From positions 1 to 64,000 of the forward strand of contig NZ_JAVRIC010000019.1 of NCBI RefSeq assembly GCF_031846245.1: 64,000 bases of DNA, read 5' to 3'. Under the pieces are notes generated by a model that was not told the origin of the DNA, ran no database searches, and worked only from the letters and a program-made list of their open reading frames with translations. The position numbers and the translations under genes are program-made. How positions within the stretch are numbered: the first letter of the stretch is position 1; every line of letters starts with the position of its first letter. Shown one piece after another: positions 9,383-17,663 of the stretch. The stretch is from Banduia mediterranea (GTDB lineage Bacteria > Pseudomonadota > Gammaproteobacteria > Nevskiales > Nevskiaceae).

Positions 9383-9934
9383 TCAGGGCTTGGCGGCGAT
9401 TACATCGATCTCGACCAGCATGCCCGGTGCCACCAGACCCGCAACCTGCACGGTAGTGCGCGCCGGCAGATTCGGCTGCGCCTCGCCACCGAAGAACTGG
9501 GTGTAGCCCGCCATGAAACCCTCGAAGTCGAGCATGCCGTCGGCCTCCGGAACGCCGACCAGAAAGGCCTGCATCTTCACCACATCGCCCATGTCCAGAC
9601 CCATGCCGGCCAGGGTTTCCTGAATACGCGTCAGCGCCGAAACGGTTTGGGTCTCGGTATCGCCCCAGAACTCGGCGCTGAACTTCTCGGCATCCGGCTT
9701 GGCCGGCGCCGGGGTCTTGCCGCTGAGGTACACCAGCGTCGTGTCGGCCGGCACTTCAACGGCGTTGGCGATCGGAAAGTCCGAACCCGGAATCGGGTAG
9801 CGCTTGACTTCGGTCTTCGGCGCGGGCGCCATGCCTGAATCCACGGATTTCTCGGCGTCTGCCGGGCCGGGTGAACAGGCCGCCAACAGCAAGGCGGCAG
9901 TGGCGAACACGGTCAGTGACTGAATCTTGTTCAT
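9383..9934 (-). CDS. RidA/YjgF-family lipoprotein
   Basis: RidA-family proteins hydrolyse reactive enamine or imine intermediates released by flavin and PLP enzymes. This 183-residue member is unusual in having a lipoprotein signal: MNKIQSLTVFATAALLLAAC with the lipobox Cys at residue 20. The RidA fold follows, with FWGDTETQTVSALTRIQETL and the terminal PARTTVQVAGL containing the conserved Arg that binds substrate carboxylates in the family. It is therefore probably an envelope protein. It is the last gene of a same-strand block, 32 bases after a Tat-exported flavin amine oxidase. That placement suggests it removes the imine the oxidase makes; this is inference. Confidence 0.85.
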   Translation of the reverse strand: MNKIQSLTVFATAALLLAACSPGPADAEKSVDSGMAPAPKTEVKRYPIPGSDFPIANAVEVPADTTLVYLSGKTPAPAKPDAEKFSAEFWGDTETQTVSALTRIQETLAGMGLDMGDVVKMQAFLVGVPEADGMLDFEGFMAGYTQFFGGEAQPNLPARTTVQVAGLVAPGMLVEIDVIAAKP

Positions 9935-9966
9935 TGCGAGGTTCCTTTACGAAATGCGTCCGCCGC

Positions 9967-11547
9967 TCAGGCGTGGACGCGACGATGGATCATGTCGATC
10001 ACGCTGTGTGCAGAGTACACGGCCCCTTCCTGCCAGCCCGAGTGGTAGCTCATCTGATCGCCCACCAGATAGTGCCGCCCTTCGGCCTGACGCAGCACCG
10101 GATAATGCGTCTTGCGGGCCTCGTCCGACCATTCCGGTGCACAACCGAACAGGTATGGCACTTTCGACCAGCACACGCTGATGCCGTTGTCGATCATCTT
10201 GCTGTAGCCGGGATGCAGTTTTTCGCCCTGCTCCATGGCGAGCGCCAGACGCGCGCCGGGATTGAGCGCGGCGAATTTCTTGCCGACCTCGGGGCCGAAG
10301 GTGTAGGCACCGAGGATCACGCCCTTCTTCTGGTGGAAACCGTGCGGCGGATACCAGATCTGGAGGATGTCCTGCTCGGTCCAGGAAATGCCGCCGTAGA
10401 TGTGGTCGTCCTCCTCCCAGAATCGGCGACTGGTCTGGAAGCCGATCTTGCACAGGTGTCCCGGTTCGACCGCCTTGAGTGCCGCGCGATAGCGGTCCGA
10501 AAAATTGTTGTCGATGCCGGCAGCGACGTAGGCCGGCGCGCCGTCGATACAGAAATCCGCGCTGAGTTCGCGTTCCCCGCCATCCGGATCCTTGAAGCGC
10601 ACCCGGACCTTGTCGTCCTCGTTGAAGATGCCGGTCACCGGCACTCCGGTACGAATCACGCCATCGAGCTTGGCGACGAAGCCACGCACGATCATGTCCA
10701 TGCCGCCCACGGGCTGCATCATCGTGGCCGCCATGTCCCACATTTCGGCGAACTCCATCTTGAACTGCCAGTAGTCGGACTCCAGCAGCTGATGCAGCGA
10801 ATACGGTTCGTGTGGAATTCCGGGCTCGAGCATGGCCTCGCCATTGGTGAATCCGGCCCGGGGCGAGCCCGTGTACTTGAGCTGATCATCGAGGTCACCG
10901 AACTGGTGCATGAAGGCCAGCATCCGCTCCTTGTCCTCGCCCGAAAACGGCTGATCCAGCGCGTCAGTGCTGATCGCCTTGGCCAATAGCTCGGCGATGC
11001 CGCCTCGGGCGTCGGTGATCATGCGCTGCGCACGCACCGGTTTGCCCCCGAAGGCCTTCTTGCTGTGAACCCAGGCAGCCCGGTTGTCGTTGACGAACGG
11101 CTCCAGGGCCACGCCCAATTCGCGGCAGTAAGTCAAAATGCCCTGGTGGTGATACGGCAAACGCGCCGGCCCACAGTTCATGTAGAGATGGGGGTCGTCA
11201 TCAAACTCGCAGAGTTGCTCGCTGTCGTACTCCACCAGTTTGTCGCCGTGGCGCGCGGTCTTGTTGCGTCCGCCGACATGCGCCGTCGCTTCGAGGATCA
11301 TGCAGTCATAACCGGCCTTGCCCAGTTCGTAGGCGCTGACCAGGCCGCCGATGCCGGAACCGACGATGATGACCTTCTTGCCCTTGCCCGAACCCGCTGG
11401 CAAACGAGGCGGACCGGCATAGGCCGGCGGAACGGCCACCAGTCCCAAGGCCGTCATTGCACCATACAATTTTGAGCTGCCCGCGACGGCGCCGAGACGG
11501 CTCAGGAAATCGCGGCGCGTCCACGCCGCTCCGATTGATTCGGCCAT
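9967..11547 (-). CDS. Tat-exported FAD amine oxidase/dehydrogenase
   Basis: This flavin-containing amine oxidase family enzyme (monoamine oxidase/L-amino-acid oxidase fold) oxidises a C-N bond to an imine. The 526-residue product starts at the ATG of MAESIGAAWTRRDFLSR, a twin-arginine signal with Arg11-Arg12, followed by a hydrophobic stretch to PPAYAG. FAD-binding KVIIVGSGIGGLVSAYEL spans about residues 58-75, with the ribose-binding Glu in MILEA. The C-terminal FAD segment is YLVGDQMSYHSGWQEGAVYS. An upstream in-frame ATG 26 codons earlier would bury the Tat signal. It lies 11 bases downstream of a cytochrome c gene, so cytochrome c rather than oxygen may be its electron acceptor, as known for the nicotine enzyme NicA2 with CycN. 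The substrate is unknown. Confidence 0.85.
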   Translation of the reverse strand: MAESIGAAWTRRDFLSRLGAVAGSSKLYGAMTALGLVAVPPAYAGPPRLPAGSGKGKKVIIVGSGIGGLVSAYELGKAGYDCMILEATAHVGGRNKTARHGDKLVEYDSEQLCEFDDDPHLYMNCGPARLPYHHQGILTYCRELGVALEPFVNDNRAAWVHSKKAFGGKPVRAQRMITDARGGIAELLAKAISTDALDQPFSGEDKERMLAFMHQFGDLDDQLKYTGSPRAGFTNGEAMLEPGIPHEPYSLHQLLESDYWQFKMEFAEMWDMAATMMQPVGGMDMIVRGFVAKLDGVIRTGVPVTGIFNEDDKVRVRFKDPDGGERELSADFCIDGAPAYVAAGIDNNFSDRYRAALKAVEPGHLCKIGFQTSRRFWEEDDHIYGGISWTEQDILQIWYPPHGFHQKKGVILGAYTFGPEVGKKFAALNPGARLALAMEQGEKLHPGYSKMIDNGISVCWSKVPYLFGCAPEWSDEARKTHYPVLRQAEGRHYLVGDQMSYHSGWQEGAVYSAHSVIDMIHRRVHA

Positions 11548-11558
11548 TTGGCGGCTCC

Positions 11559-11888
11559 TCAGTTCTGGGTCTGACTCATGCGCTGAACCAGCGCTTCGAT
11601 TTCTGCGTCGCTGCAGTCGCCGCAAAGCCCGCCGGGCATCAAGGTGCCCGGCACTCCGTTGCGGACGCTTTCCAGCAGCGCCGGCATCCCCTTTTCAAGG
11701 CGGGGCGCCCACTCGGCCTCGCGACCGTACTTGGGAGCGCCTCCGGCTCCGGTCGCGTGGCAGGCTCCGCAGACCTGCATTTTCTGGTCGAGGTCGGCGG
11801 CCTGTGCCTCCCCGATGGCACCGAGCAGGCCGAATGCGGCAATCGCCGCGGCTCGCCGGCCTTGCTGTGTGAAACGTAGCCCCAACAT
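11559..11888 (-). CDS. periplasmic cytochrome c (c5-like)
   Basis: The 109-residue product has a signal peptide (MLGLRFTQQGRR, then a hydrophobic run ending GEAQA) and one haem-attachment site CGACH at residues 40-44. The distal segment GTLMPGGLCGDCSDAEI supplies the axial Met and a CxxC pair typical of the cytochrome c5 group, where it forms a disulfide. It is a small soluble or loosely bound electron carrier. It sits 11 bases before the Tat-exported amine oxidase and probably accepts electrons from it, passing them to the respiratory chain. The ATG at 11888 is preferred over an in-frame start 9 codons upstream because it opens directly on the signal peptide. Confidence 0.85.
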   Translation of the reverse strand: MLGLRFTQQGRRAAAIAAFGLLGAIGEAQAADLDQKMQVCGACHATGAGGAPKYGREAEWAPRLEKGMPALLESVRNGVPGTLMPGGLCGDCSDAEIEALVQRMSQTQN

Positions 11889-11998
11889 GTGCTTGCCCCC
11901 GAAGTGCTCAGTCATACGTCACGAAGCCGATGGCGTCTTTCTGCAGACACAGAACATGCCATCTGCGCGGCAACAACCACGACATTCCGGCCGGGAAC

Positions 11999-14278
11999 TC
12001 AAAATTGGGCCTCCGCCGTGAGATACACGGTGCGCTCGTTTCCATAATTGAAATAGCCCACGTTCTCGTCCGGGGAGATCACGCCCCAGTATTCCTCGTC
12101 GAGCAGGTTGTAGACATTGACGGTCAGCTTGAGCCCTTCGAGCAGACCCGAGGCGGCAGCCTGATAACCGAACGCGGCATTGAGCACGGTATATCCGTCC
12201 ACGGTCTCAGCCCCCGTGGTCGAGGCCGAACGCTCGCCGGTGTACTTGGCGTCCGCGTTGACGAAAAAGCCATGCGGCAGATCGTATGAGGCGTCGAGCG
12301 ACAACATGACTTCGGGCGTGTCCGGGATCTGTTCGTCCTCGACATCGACCTCGCGGGTCTGGGTCTCCGGCGTCGACGGATCGCCGTCTGCGTCTTCAAA
12401 GGCGAAGTAGTTGTCCTGGAACTTGGAGCTGTTCAAGGTCAGGGTGGAACCTAGGCGCAAGCGGCTGCTGGCGGTCCAGATCAGTCCGAATTCGGCACCG
12501 TAGGTTTTGATGCTGCCGACGTTCTGATAGATGTCTTCGCCCACACGAAACGGATCATTGACCGTGAGTTGCAGGATGCGGTCGTCGTAGTCGATGTAGT
12601 ACAAGGACGCCGTGCCGCTGAACTTGCCGCGCGAGCTGCGCAAACCCAGGTCTACATTGCGCGAGGTTTCAGGTTCGAGGTTCTCGTTGGTGGTGACCGC
12701 CACCAGGGCGTTGCGCGGCGTGGCGCTGAAGTTTTCAGCGTAGTTGACGAACAGCTCCTCCTGAGGCGTCAGCGCCAGCGTCGCGCCGAGCTGCGGCTGG
12801 AACCAGTCCTTGTCACTGACGTCGAATTCGCTGTACTGGCCACGATTGAAGGCATCGGTATTGGCAATGCCTGCGAACTTCCGCTCCACTTTGAGGCCCT
12901 TGGTGCCAGCCGCGAGCGTGAGCTTGCCATCGAACAGACGCAGCGTGTCCTTCAGGTAGTACTGCGTGACCTTGGTGTTAAACGTACGGTCGTAGTAGTT
13001 GATGATCTGCGGCTGGCTGTAGTCGAAATTGCCGGTGCCGGGAACGATGTGGTAAAGCGGCCGCCTTTGGTAGAAGTCGTAATCTTCGTACCAACCGCCG
13101 ACTTCGACGTCGTTGATCGCGGTACTCCATCGCAGGGCCGCCGTCAGACCGGCGCGGTGCCCGCCCATGCTTTCCAGCCGCTTGGCGACGATGTCCTCGT
13201 CCGGCAGCGATACGTCGTCGCGGCCCGGGTCGCCACCGAGATCGGGATTGGTGGCGTCGTTGTACAAGCCCAGCGCCGCCGACGGCGGTACGCTGCCGAC
13301 CCCGTAGCCTTCCTTGTCCTCGTAGTACGGAACCAGCGTCAGGCGCAGCATCGGCGTGAGCAGGAACTCGGCGTTGAGGCTCACCAGCTGGTCGGTGCGG
13401 CCATTGGTCCAGCCTTCGATATTGAGCGCGTCTTCCTCTGGATCGCCGGTGGCGGTTTCGTGCAAGGGGAAAATATTGGTGCCGTCCAACAGATACTGCG
13501 GCATGTCGTGGTCGTCACGCTTGTTGTAACGATAGGCCAGTGTCAGCGTGTGCCCGATGCCCAGCACCTGCTTGAACTTGGCCTCGACATGATCGCGCTC
13601 CATATTGGCCTTGTGCAGATCGGGTTGCACCGAGCGGCGACGCGAGGCGGCAATGTAGGCGGTTGGACCGCCGGACCACAGCTGCGGCGTATCCAGGCGA
13701 ATGAAGTTGCGGATCAGCTCGTTGCTGCCTGCGGTACTCGAGGTCTGCACCGCCCAGATGCCCGCCGGGTCATCCGAGAAATAGCGGATGGAGCCACCCA
13801 GTGCATGATACGAGGGCATCGATACGTCGCCGGAACCCTGGGCCAGCGAGATTTCACCGAGGTTTTCGGATTCGACGTAGCGGTTCGGCGGACTGCCTTC
13901 GCGCACATCCGAGGTCTCCAATGGAACACCGTCGAGCGTGACCCCGATCTGCTCGGACGAAAAGCCACGGATGCGGATCGACGTACCGAACTCGTAGGTA
14001 CCGAAAGGGTCCGACATCTGTACGTTCACGCCCGGCAGAGCGTTGAGATAGGATTGCGGCGACCGCCCCGGAACTTCCTGTTCGATATCGTCGAACAGCA
14101 GGGAACTGGTGGAGCGTGTCACGCCCTGACCCACCACCGTCGTGGTGCCAAGCGAGGCATTGTCGTCCTCGTCCTGCGCCAGCGCCCCAGCGGACATCGT
14201 CGACAGCAAACCCAGCACCAACATGATCATCCAGTGCCGATCGGTGCCTGGTTCCGTTTTTTTATCTGTTGAACCCAC
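11999..14278 (-). CDS. TonB-dependent outer-membrane receptor
   Basis: The 759-residue product has a signal peptide ending SAGALAQ, a plug domain (VPGRSPQSYLNALPGVNVQMSD, then SIRIRGFSSEQIGVTLDGVP) and a long beta-barrel ending in Phe (YLTAEAQF). It imports a ligand across the outer membrane using TonB energy. A TonB box is plausible at TTTVVGQG just after the signal. The GTG at 14278 is chosen because GGGAG lies 10 bases upstream and the signal peptide then has a sensible N-region; an internal ATG at 14230 is possible. It precedes, by 110 bases on the same strand, a cytochrome c, an amine oxidase and a RidA lipoprotein, so its ligand may be the amine substrate. I see no riboswitch or clear Fur box upstream. 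Confidence 0.85.
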   Translation of the reverse strand: MGSTDKKTEPGTDRHWMIMLVLGLLSTMSAGALAQDEDDNASLGTTTVVGQGVTRSTSSLLFDDIEQEVPGRSPQSYLNALPGVNVQMSDPFGTYEFGTSIRIRGFSSEQIGVTLDGVPLETSDVREGSPPNRYVESENLGEISLAQGSGDVSMPSYHALGGSIRYFSDDPAGIWAVQTSSTAGSNELIRNFIRLDTPQLWSGGPTAYIAASRRRSVQPDLHKANMERDHVEAKFKQVLGIGHTLTLAYRYNKRDDHDMPQYLLDGTNIFPLHETATGDPEEDALNIEGWTNGRTDQLVSLNAEFLLTPMLRLTLVPYYEDKEGYGVGSVPPSAALGLYNDATNPDLGGDPGRDDVSLPDEDIVAKRLESMGGHRAGLTAALRWSTAINDVEVGGWYEDYDFYQRRPLYHIVPGTGNFDYSQPQIINYYDRTFNTKVTQYYLKDTLRLFDGKLTLAAGTKGLKVERKFAGIANTDAFNRGQYSEFDVSDKDWFQPQLGATLALTPQEELFVNYAENFSATPRNALVAVTTNENLEPETSRNVDLGLRSSRGKFSGTASLYYIDYDDRILQLTVNDPFRVGEDIYQNVGSIKTYGAEFGLIWTASSRLRLGSTLTLNSSKFQDNYFAFEDADGDPSTPETQTREVDVEDEQIPDTPEVMLSLDASYDLPHGFFVNADAKYTGERSASTTGAETVDGYTVLNAAFGYQAAASGLLEGLKLTVNVYNLLDEEYWGVISPDENVGYFNYGNERTVYLTAEAQF

Positions 14279-14593
14279 GATTGTGTCACTCCCGTAGTCA
14301 GACAAGCAGGTACAGCGGCTGTCTCCTCCGGGCCCTATGGGTTTTGCTTCTGGGGGCCTCCGTCTCAGGTGTTTAAGCAACGCCGATGCCAGCACGTGGC
14401 GTTTCGATGACACGCCCCTGGGGATTTCCCTATATATTTCTCATATATTTGAAATAATTGATGATTTTTTAGGAGAGAGGCCGTATTGCACGGATGCACG
14501 AAAGCCTGCGGTCGACGAATGCGAACGCAGGCTTTCGTGGAGGCTCGGTACAGGCTGTACCGTGCGCCGATATGGCGCGTCCGGAGGAACAGT
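14279..14593. other. intergenic region upstream of the receptor, with a 13-bp inverted repeat
   Basis: About 315 bases without a gene. It holds an AT-rich stretch at roughly 14430-14472, the likely promoter zone for the receptor. ACGAAAGCCTGCG at 14498-14510 and its exact complement at 14526-14538 form a strong hairpin with a 15-base loop just downstream of the ATPase gene. No T-run follows on either strand, so a Rho-independent terminator is not clear. I looked for a cobalamin or TPP riboswitch and did not see the conserved boxes. Confidence 0.55.
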
Positions 14594-15901
14594 TCAGGCG
14601 GCTGCGTAGATCTGGTGGCTGTGATGCGTCTTCGGCTCCCACAGGGCGATGCCCTGGGCGATGGCCGTGTCCGGAATGAGGGCGCCCGCCCCAGTGGACG
14701 CGGTTTCGACGAAAGCCGCCTCCAGCGTGCGCACCAGGCCACGAATATTGCCGTGCCAGCGGCACTCTCGGATCAGCGTCCAGGCCTCATCGCTGAGACC
14801 GACTGGCGCCTTCCACGAAGTGCACTTGCTACCGAGCTTGGCCAGCGTGGTCGCGGTGACGGCGATCATATCCTCCTCGCGCCGGTTCAGCTCCGGCACC
14901 GACAGCGTCGCCGCGCCGAGACGGGTGAATTCGTCGAGGTTCACGCTGTTCTGCAGATGCGTCCAGCTCCGGTTGGTGGCGAACAGCAACGCACATTCCA
15001 GAGGCTGCTTGGATGAGGCTCCGAACGGCAGATATTGTCCGTTGTCCAGCGCCTCCATCAGGGTTTCCATGACGGCGCCGGACATACCGTGGCTTTCGTC
15101 GATGAAACAGACGCCATCGCGCGCATGGGTGAAGGCGCCCGTCCGCGCACCAGCGCCCGGAAATGCACCCGAAACATGGCCGCACAGCAGCGATTTCACG
15201 GCGGCCTTGTCTCCGGTGTTTTCGGCGGCCAGGTTCACGGACACGAACTTGCCGCGCTTGCGCACCAGGAAGTAGTAGTAGGCCAATGTGGTCTTGCCGC
15301 TGCCGGGACCGCCGAGCAGATAGGTGCGGCTGATCCCGTTCTGCGCGTAGCCACGGATGCGGGCCACCAGCGCCTGCAGTTCCTGGCTGAACACGAAGAA
15401 ATTCTTGAATTCCGGGGTTTCGACCTCGGAGGTGACCGGCATGCGAATGACATTGGATTCCGGCACCGGCTGCATGCGCGCCGGCAGCTGTTGCGCCACG
15501 GCATCCGGATTGGCGGCGAGAATCAAGCGCACACCCTCCAGCCGGTCTTCACTGGCGCGGCGATGCAGCCAGGCCCCGAGCGCCGAAAGCTGGTCGCCCC
15601 GGATGGCGATGATCAGCACGGTCGCTGCGCCACCCTGACGCGCCGCGATGACGCGGTCCGCCAGTGCATCGAGCCGCGACGGCTCGATGAACAGGCTCAG
15701 CACATAGTTGGAGCGCAGCGGCACCTGAGCCAGTTGATCATCGAACAGCACATCGCAGCGCTGATCTTCCCCGACTGCGGCGTGCAATGCCTCCATAGAC
15801 CCCGGTTCGCGGCCCAGCGCACTGGCGCAGAACGTGATCAGCGCGGGCGGCGGCGCAGCGCCTTCGACATCCGTGTCCCTTTTCGAGCTGAGACCAAACA
15901 T
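14594..15901 (-). CDS. orphan sigma54-activator-like AAA+ ATPase without DNA-binding domain
   Basis: The 435-residue product has an unrecognised N-terminal domain of about 160 residues, then an AAA+ domain of the bacterial enhancer-binding type: Walker A GGPGSGKT (197-204), an L1-loop equivalent GAFPGA (245-250), Walker B VCFIDE (264-269), a sensor region around LLFATNR, and WHGNIRGLVRTLE matching the W-x-GN-x-REL block of NtrC-like proteins. The loop has Pro where GAFTGA has the Thr that contacts sigma54, and no Fis-type helix-turn-helix follows. It is therefore unlikely to be a normal transcription activator. The start is the ATG of MFGLSSKRD with GGAAGG seven bases upstream. Neighbours are mobile-element debris, so it may be acquired. 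Function unknown. Confidence 0.7.
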   Translation of the reverse strand: MFGLSSKRDTDVEGAAPPPALITFCASALGREPGSMEALHAAVGEDQRCDVLFDDQLAQVPLRSNYVLSLFIEPSRLDALADRVIAARQGGAATVLIIAIRGDQLSALGAWLHRRASEDRLEGVRLILAANPDAVAQQLPARMQPVPESNVIRMPVTSEVETPEFKNFFVFSQELQALVARIRGYAQNGISRTYLLGGPGSGKTTLAYYYFLVRKRGKFVSVNLAAENTGDKAAVKSLLCGHVSGAFPGAGARTGAFTHARDGVCFIDESHGMSGAVMETLMEALDNGQYLPFGASSKQPLECALLFATNRSWTHLQNSVNLDEFTRLGAATLSVPELNRREEDMIAVTATTLAKLGSKCTSWKAPVGLSDEAWTLIRECRWHGNIRGLVRTLEAAFVETASTGAGALIPDTAIAQGIALWEPKTHHSHQIYAAA

Positions 15902-16042
15902 GGCAAACCTTCCGATGGAGCGTGTCGCAAGGCTAGACCCAATGTCCGCCGATGCACAGTCACCTGCCGATAAAACGGCCACCGGCTCCGATCAGCGGTG
16001 TTCAGAGGGCCGGATTCGCCTCAACGGGTGCCCGAATCCGGT

Positions 16043-16312
16043 TCATGGGCAATCCTTGAGCACGAAAGCGTCGCTGGTCCCGCTGTAAGGCCCATCGCCA
16101 CTGACGCCCTGGTAGCGGATCCGGTAGGTACCCGGTTCGGTGCCGCGCGGGACCTGCCATTCGACCACGGCCTCGTCACCGACGCCGTTACGGACGTAGG
16201 TGAAGCGCGTCCACCAGTCATCGTCGGTGGCAACGACGCGCCATTGGCCATCCATCTCGCGATCGATGTAGCCAGAATTTTTCATAAAGGTGGGTGAGTC
16301 TCGTTTATCCAT
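16043..16312 (-). pseudogene. C-terminal remnant of a neutral ceramidase
   Basis: The 89-residue frame reads GQWRVVATDDDWWTRF, then VEWQVPRGTEPGTYRIRYQG and YSGTSDAFVL. This matches the C-terminal immunoglobulin-like domain of neutral/alkaline ceramidases, which cleave ceramide into fatty acid and sphingosine. The complete enzyme is about 650-700 residues, and none of its catalytic domain is present upstream. Instead the upstream sequence is a broken IS1380-type transposase. The Met used as start lies in sequence with weak resemblance, so this is probably the tail left after a deletion or insertion, not a functional gene. Confidence 0.65.
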
Positions 16313-16370
16313 TTGATATAACTTTAATTATACAAACAACGCTTCGGACGAAGCATGGACGAGACTGCCA

Positions 16371-17030
16371 GTGAATCAGTCCCGGACCCAGCTGCGTTTT
16401 CCCTCCATCGCCGGCTTTACGGTGCGCGCCGATTTCGATGGCGGCGCGATGTCCACCGACTTCGGCCCGCTGTTGCTGCATGGCACGGATCGGCAGACCG
16501 GGTTGATCGACCGGCTGGCGTCGGCGATCCAGGATCGACGGCATGCCTCCTGCGTCGACCACAGCCTCAACGATCTCTTGCGCCGGCGCGTTTTCCAGAC
16601 CGCCTGCGGCTACGTCGACGGCAACGATGCCAACAGCCTGCGCCACGACCTGGTCTTCAAGCTCGTGTCCGAGCGTGCGCCGCTGGATGCCGACAACGCT
16701 CTGGCCTCCGGCCCCAGCTTCTCGCGTCTGGAGAACGCGATGACCCGCTAGGATATTGACCGTCTTGCGCAGGCCTTCATCGATGCCTTCGTCGCCAGCG
16801 ACGCCAAGCCGCCGGCCGTGATCGTGCTGGACATGGATCACTCGGAGGATCCCACTCACGGGCAACCGGGCGCTGACACCCAAGGCCACACCGCTACTGG
16901 AGCAGACCCGTGCCCTGCACGCGCAACGCTGCGCCGATGCGCGCCGCCTCGCTCAGGCCGAGCCAGCCGCGACGCGTCTGTACGCGGATGTCGACTACCA
17001 GGCCGGCTCCTGGTCGCACGCGTGGCTCGT
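16371..17030 (+). pseudogene. degenerate IS1380-family transposase
   Basis: The GTG-started frame at 16371 reads FPSIAGFTVRADFDGGAMSTDFGPLLL, DRLASAIQDRRHASCVDHSL and RRRVFQTACGYVDGNDANSLRHD, the N-terminus of an IS1380-type DDE transposase. It stops at a TAG at 16749-16751, then continues in the same frame with PPAVIVLDMDHSEDPTHGQ, which includes the first catalytic Asp region. After that it shifts frame and jumps to PLLEQTRALHAQRCADARRL and YQAGSWSHAW (from about 16873), with the intervening catalytic core deleted. The element is dead. Terminal inverted repeats were not identified. It marks an old insertion beside the ceramidase remnant. Confidence 0.75.
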
Positions 17031-17259
17031 TGGATCGGGCTGGCGCAGAAATCGGCTCGGTCGAGCGCCGGTCAGCTGGCGGAGGGTGCCGAGCGGGGCG
17101 CGTGGGGCGGTTTATGAACCATCCGGGCCAAGGATTGCACAGGAGCGTCTCCGCCAATATCGGGATCCCTTCCAGGGAAAGCATTGACCGGGCGCGCCAA
17201 CGACAAACGGCGGTTTGGATCGCGCGCATTCGGCCGCAGCTGGCCGCGTGCACCGACGC

Positions 17260-17646
17260 TCAGCTGCCCCGCTTGAAGCGGCTGATCAGCCGCCGCTCCT
17301 TCTTGCTTGGACGCTCCGTGGACACCGGCACATTGGCGCGCCGCTGTGCCGCTGCAACGGCGCGCTGCTCCACGCTTTGCGCCGTCTCCTCGTACAGCAG
17401 CCTCGCCTCCGGTGCACCGCCGCGACGATCGGAAAGGCCCAGCACGCGGATCTCGACACGATCGTCACCCTGGGCGACCCGCAAGCTGGCACCGATCTGC
17501 ACCACGCGGCTGACCTTGGGACGCTCGCCGTTATAGAGCACCTTGCCGTTCTCGACGGCTTGCTTGGCGAGGCTGCGCGTGCGAAAGAAGCGAGCGGCCC
17601 ACAGCCATTTGTCGAGACGGACCGGTTCGACACTGCCTTGGCTCAC
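17260..17646 (-). CDS. hslR: ribosome-associated heat-shock protein Hsp15 (S4 domain)
   Basis: Hsp15 binds free 50S subunits carrying a stalled nascent chain and helps recycle them. The 128-residue product begins with the S4 RNA-binding domain (VRLDKWLWAARFFRTRSLAKQAVENGKV) and ends in a basic tail (RPSKKERRLISRFKRG), the standard architecture and length. Translation starts at a GTG with GGAAG just upstream. It lies 17 bases after maeB on the same strand and may be read through from it. Confidence 0.9.
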   Translation of the reverse strand: MSQGSVEPVRLDKWLWAARFFRTRSLAKQAVENGKVLYNGERPKVSRVVQIGASLRVAQGDDRVEIRVLGLSDRRGGAPEARLLYEETAQSVEQRAVAAAQRRANVPVSTERPSKKERRLISRFKRGS

Positions 17647-17663
17647 GCGACTTCCGGACAGCT

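Noticed and set aside
12569-14272. Long plus-strand open frame opposite the TonB-dependent receptor
   Set aside because: It is antisense to a receptor with a clear plug, barrel and terminal Phe; the antisense translation is Arg/Gln-rich with no domain.
14279-14420. Possible riboswitch upstream of the TonB-dependent receptor
   Set aside because: No cobalamin-box or TPP conserved core could be found on the minus strand; only a normal ribosome binding site is evident.
14498-14538. Rho-independent terminator for the ATPase gene
   Set aside because: The hairpin is strong but no T-run follows on either strand; recorded as an inverted repeat only.
17031-17259. Continuation of the IS1380 transposase
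   Set aside because: After the SWSHAW segment no frame resembles the transposase C-terminus; the stretch up to hslR is unassigned.
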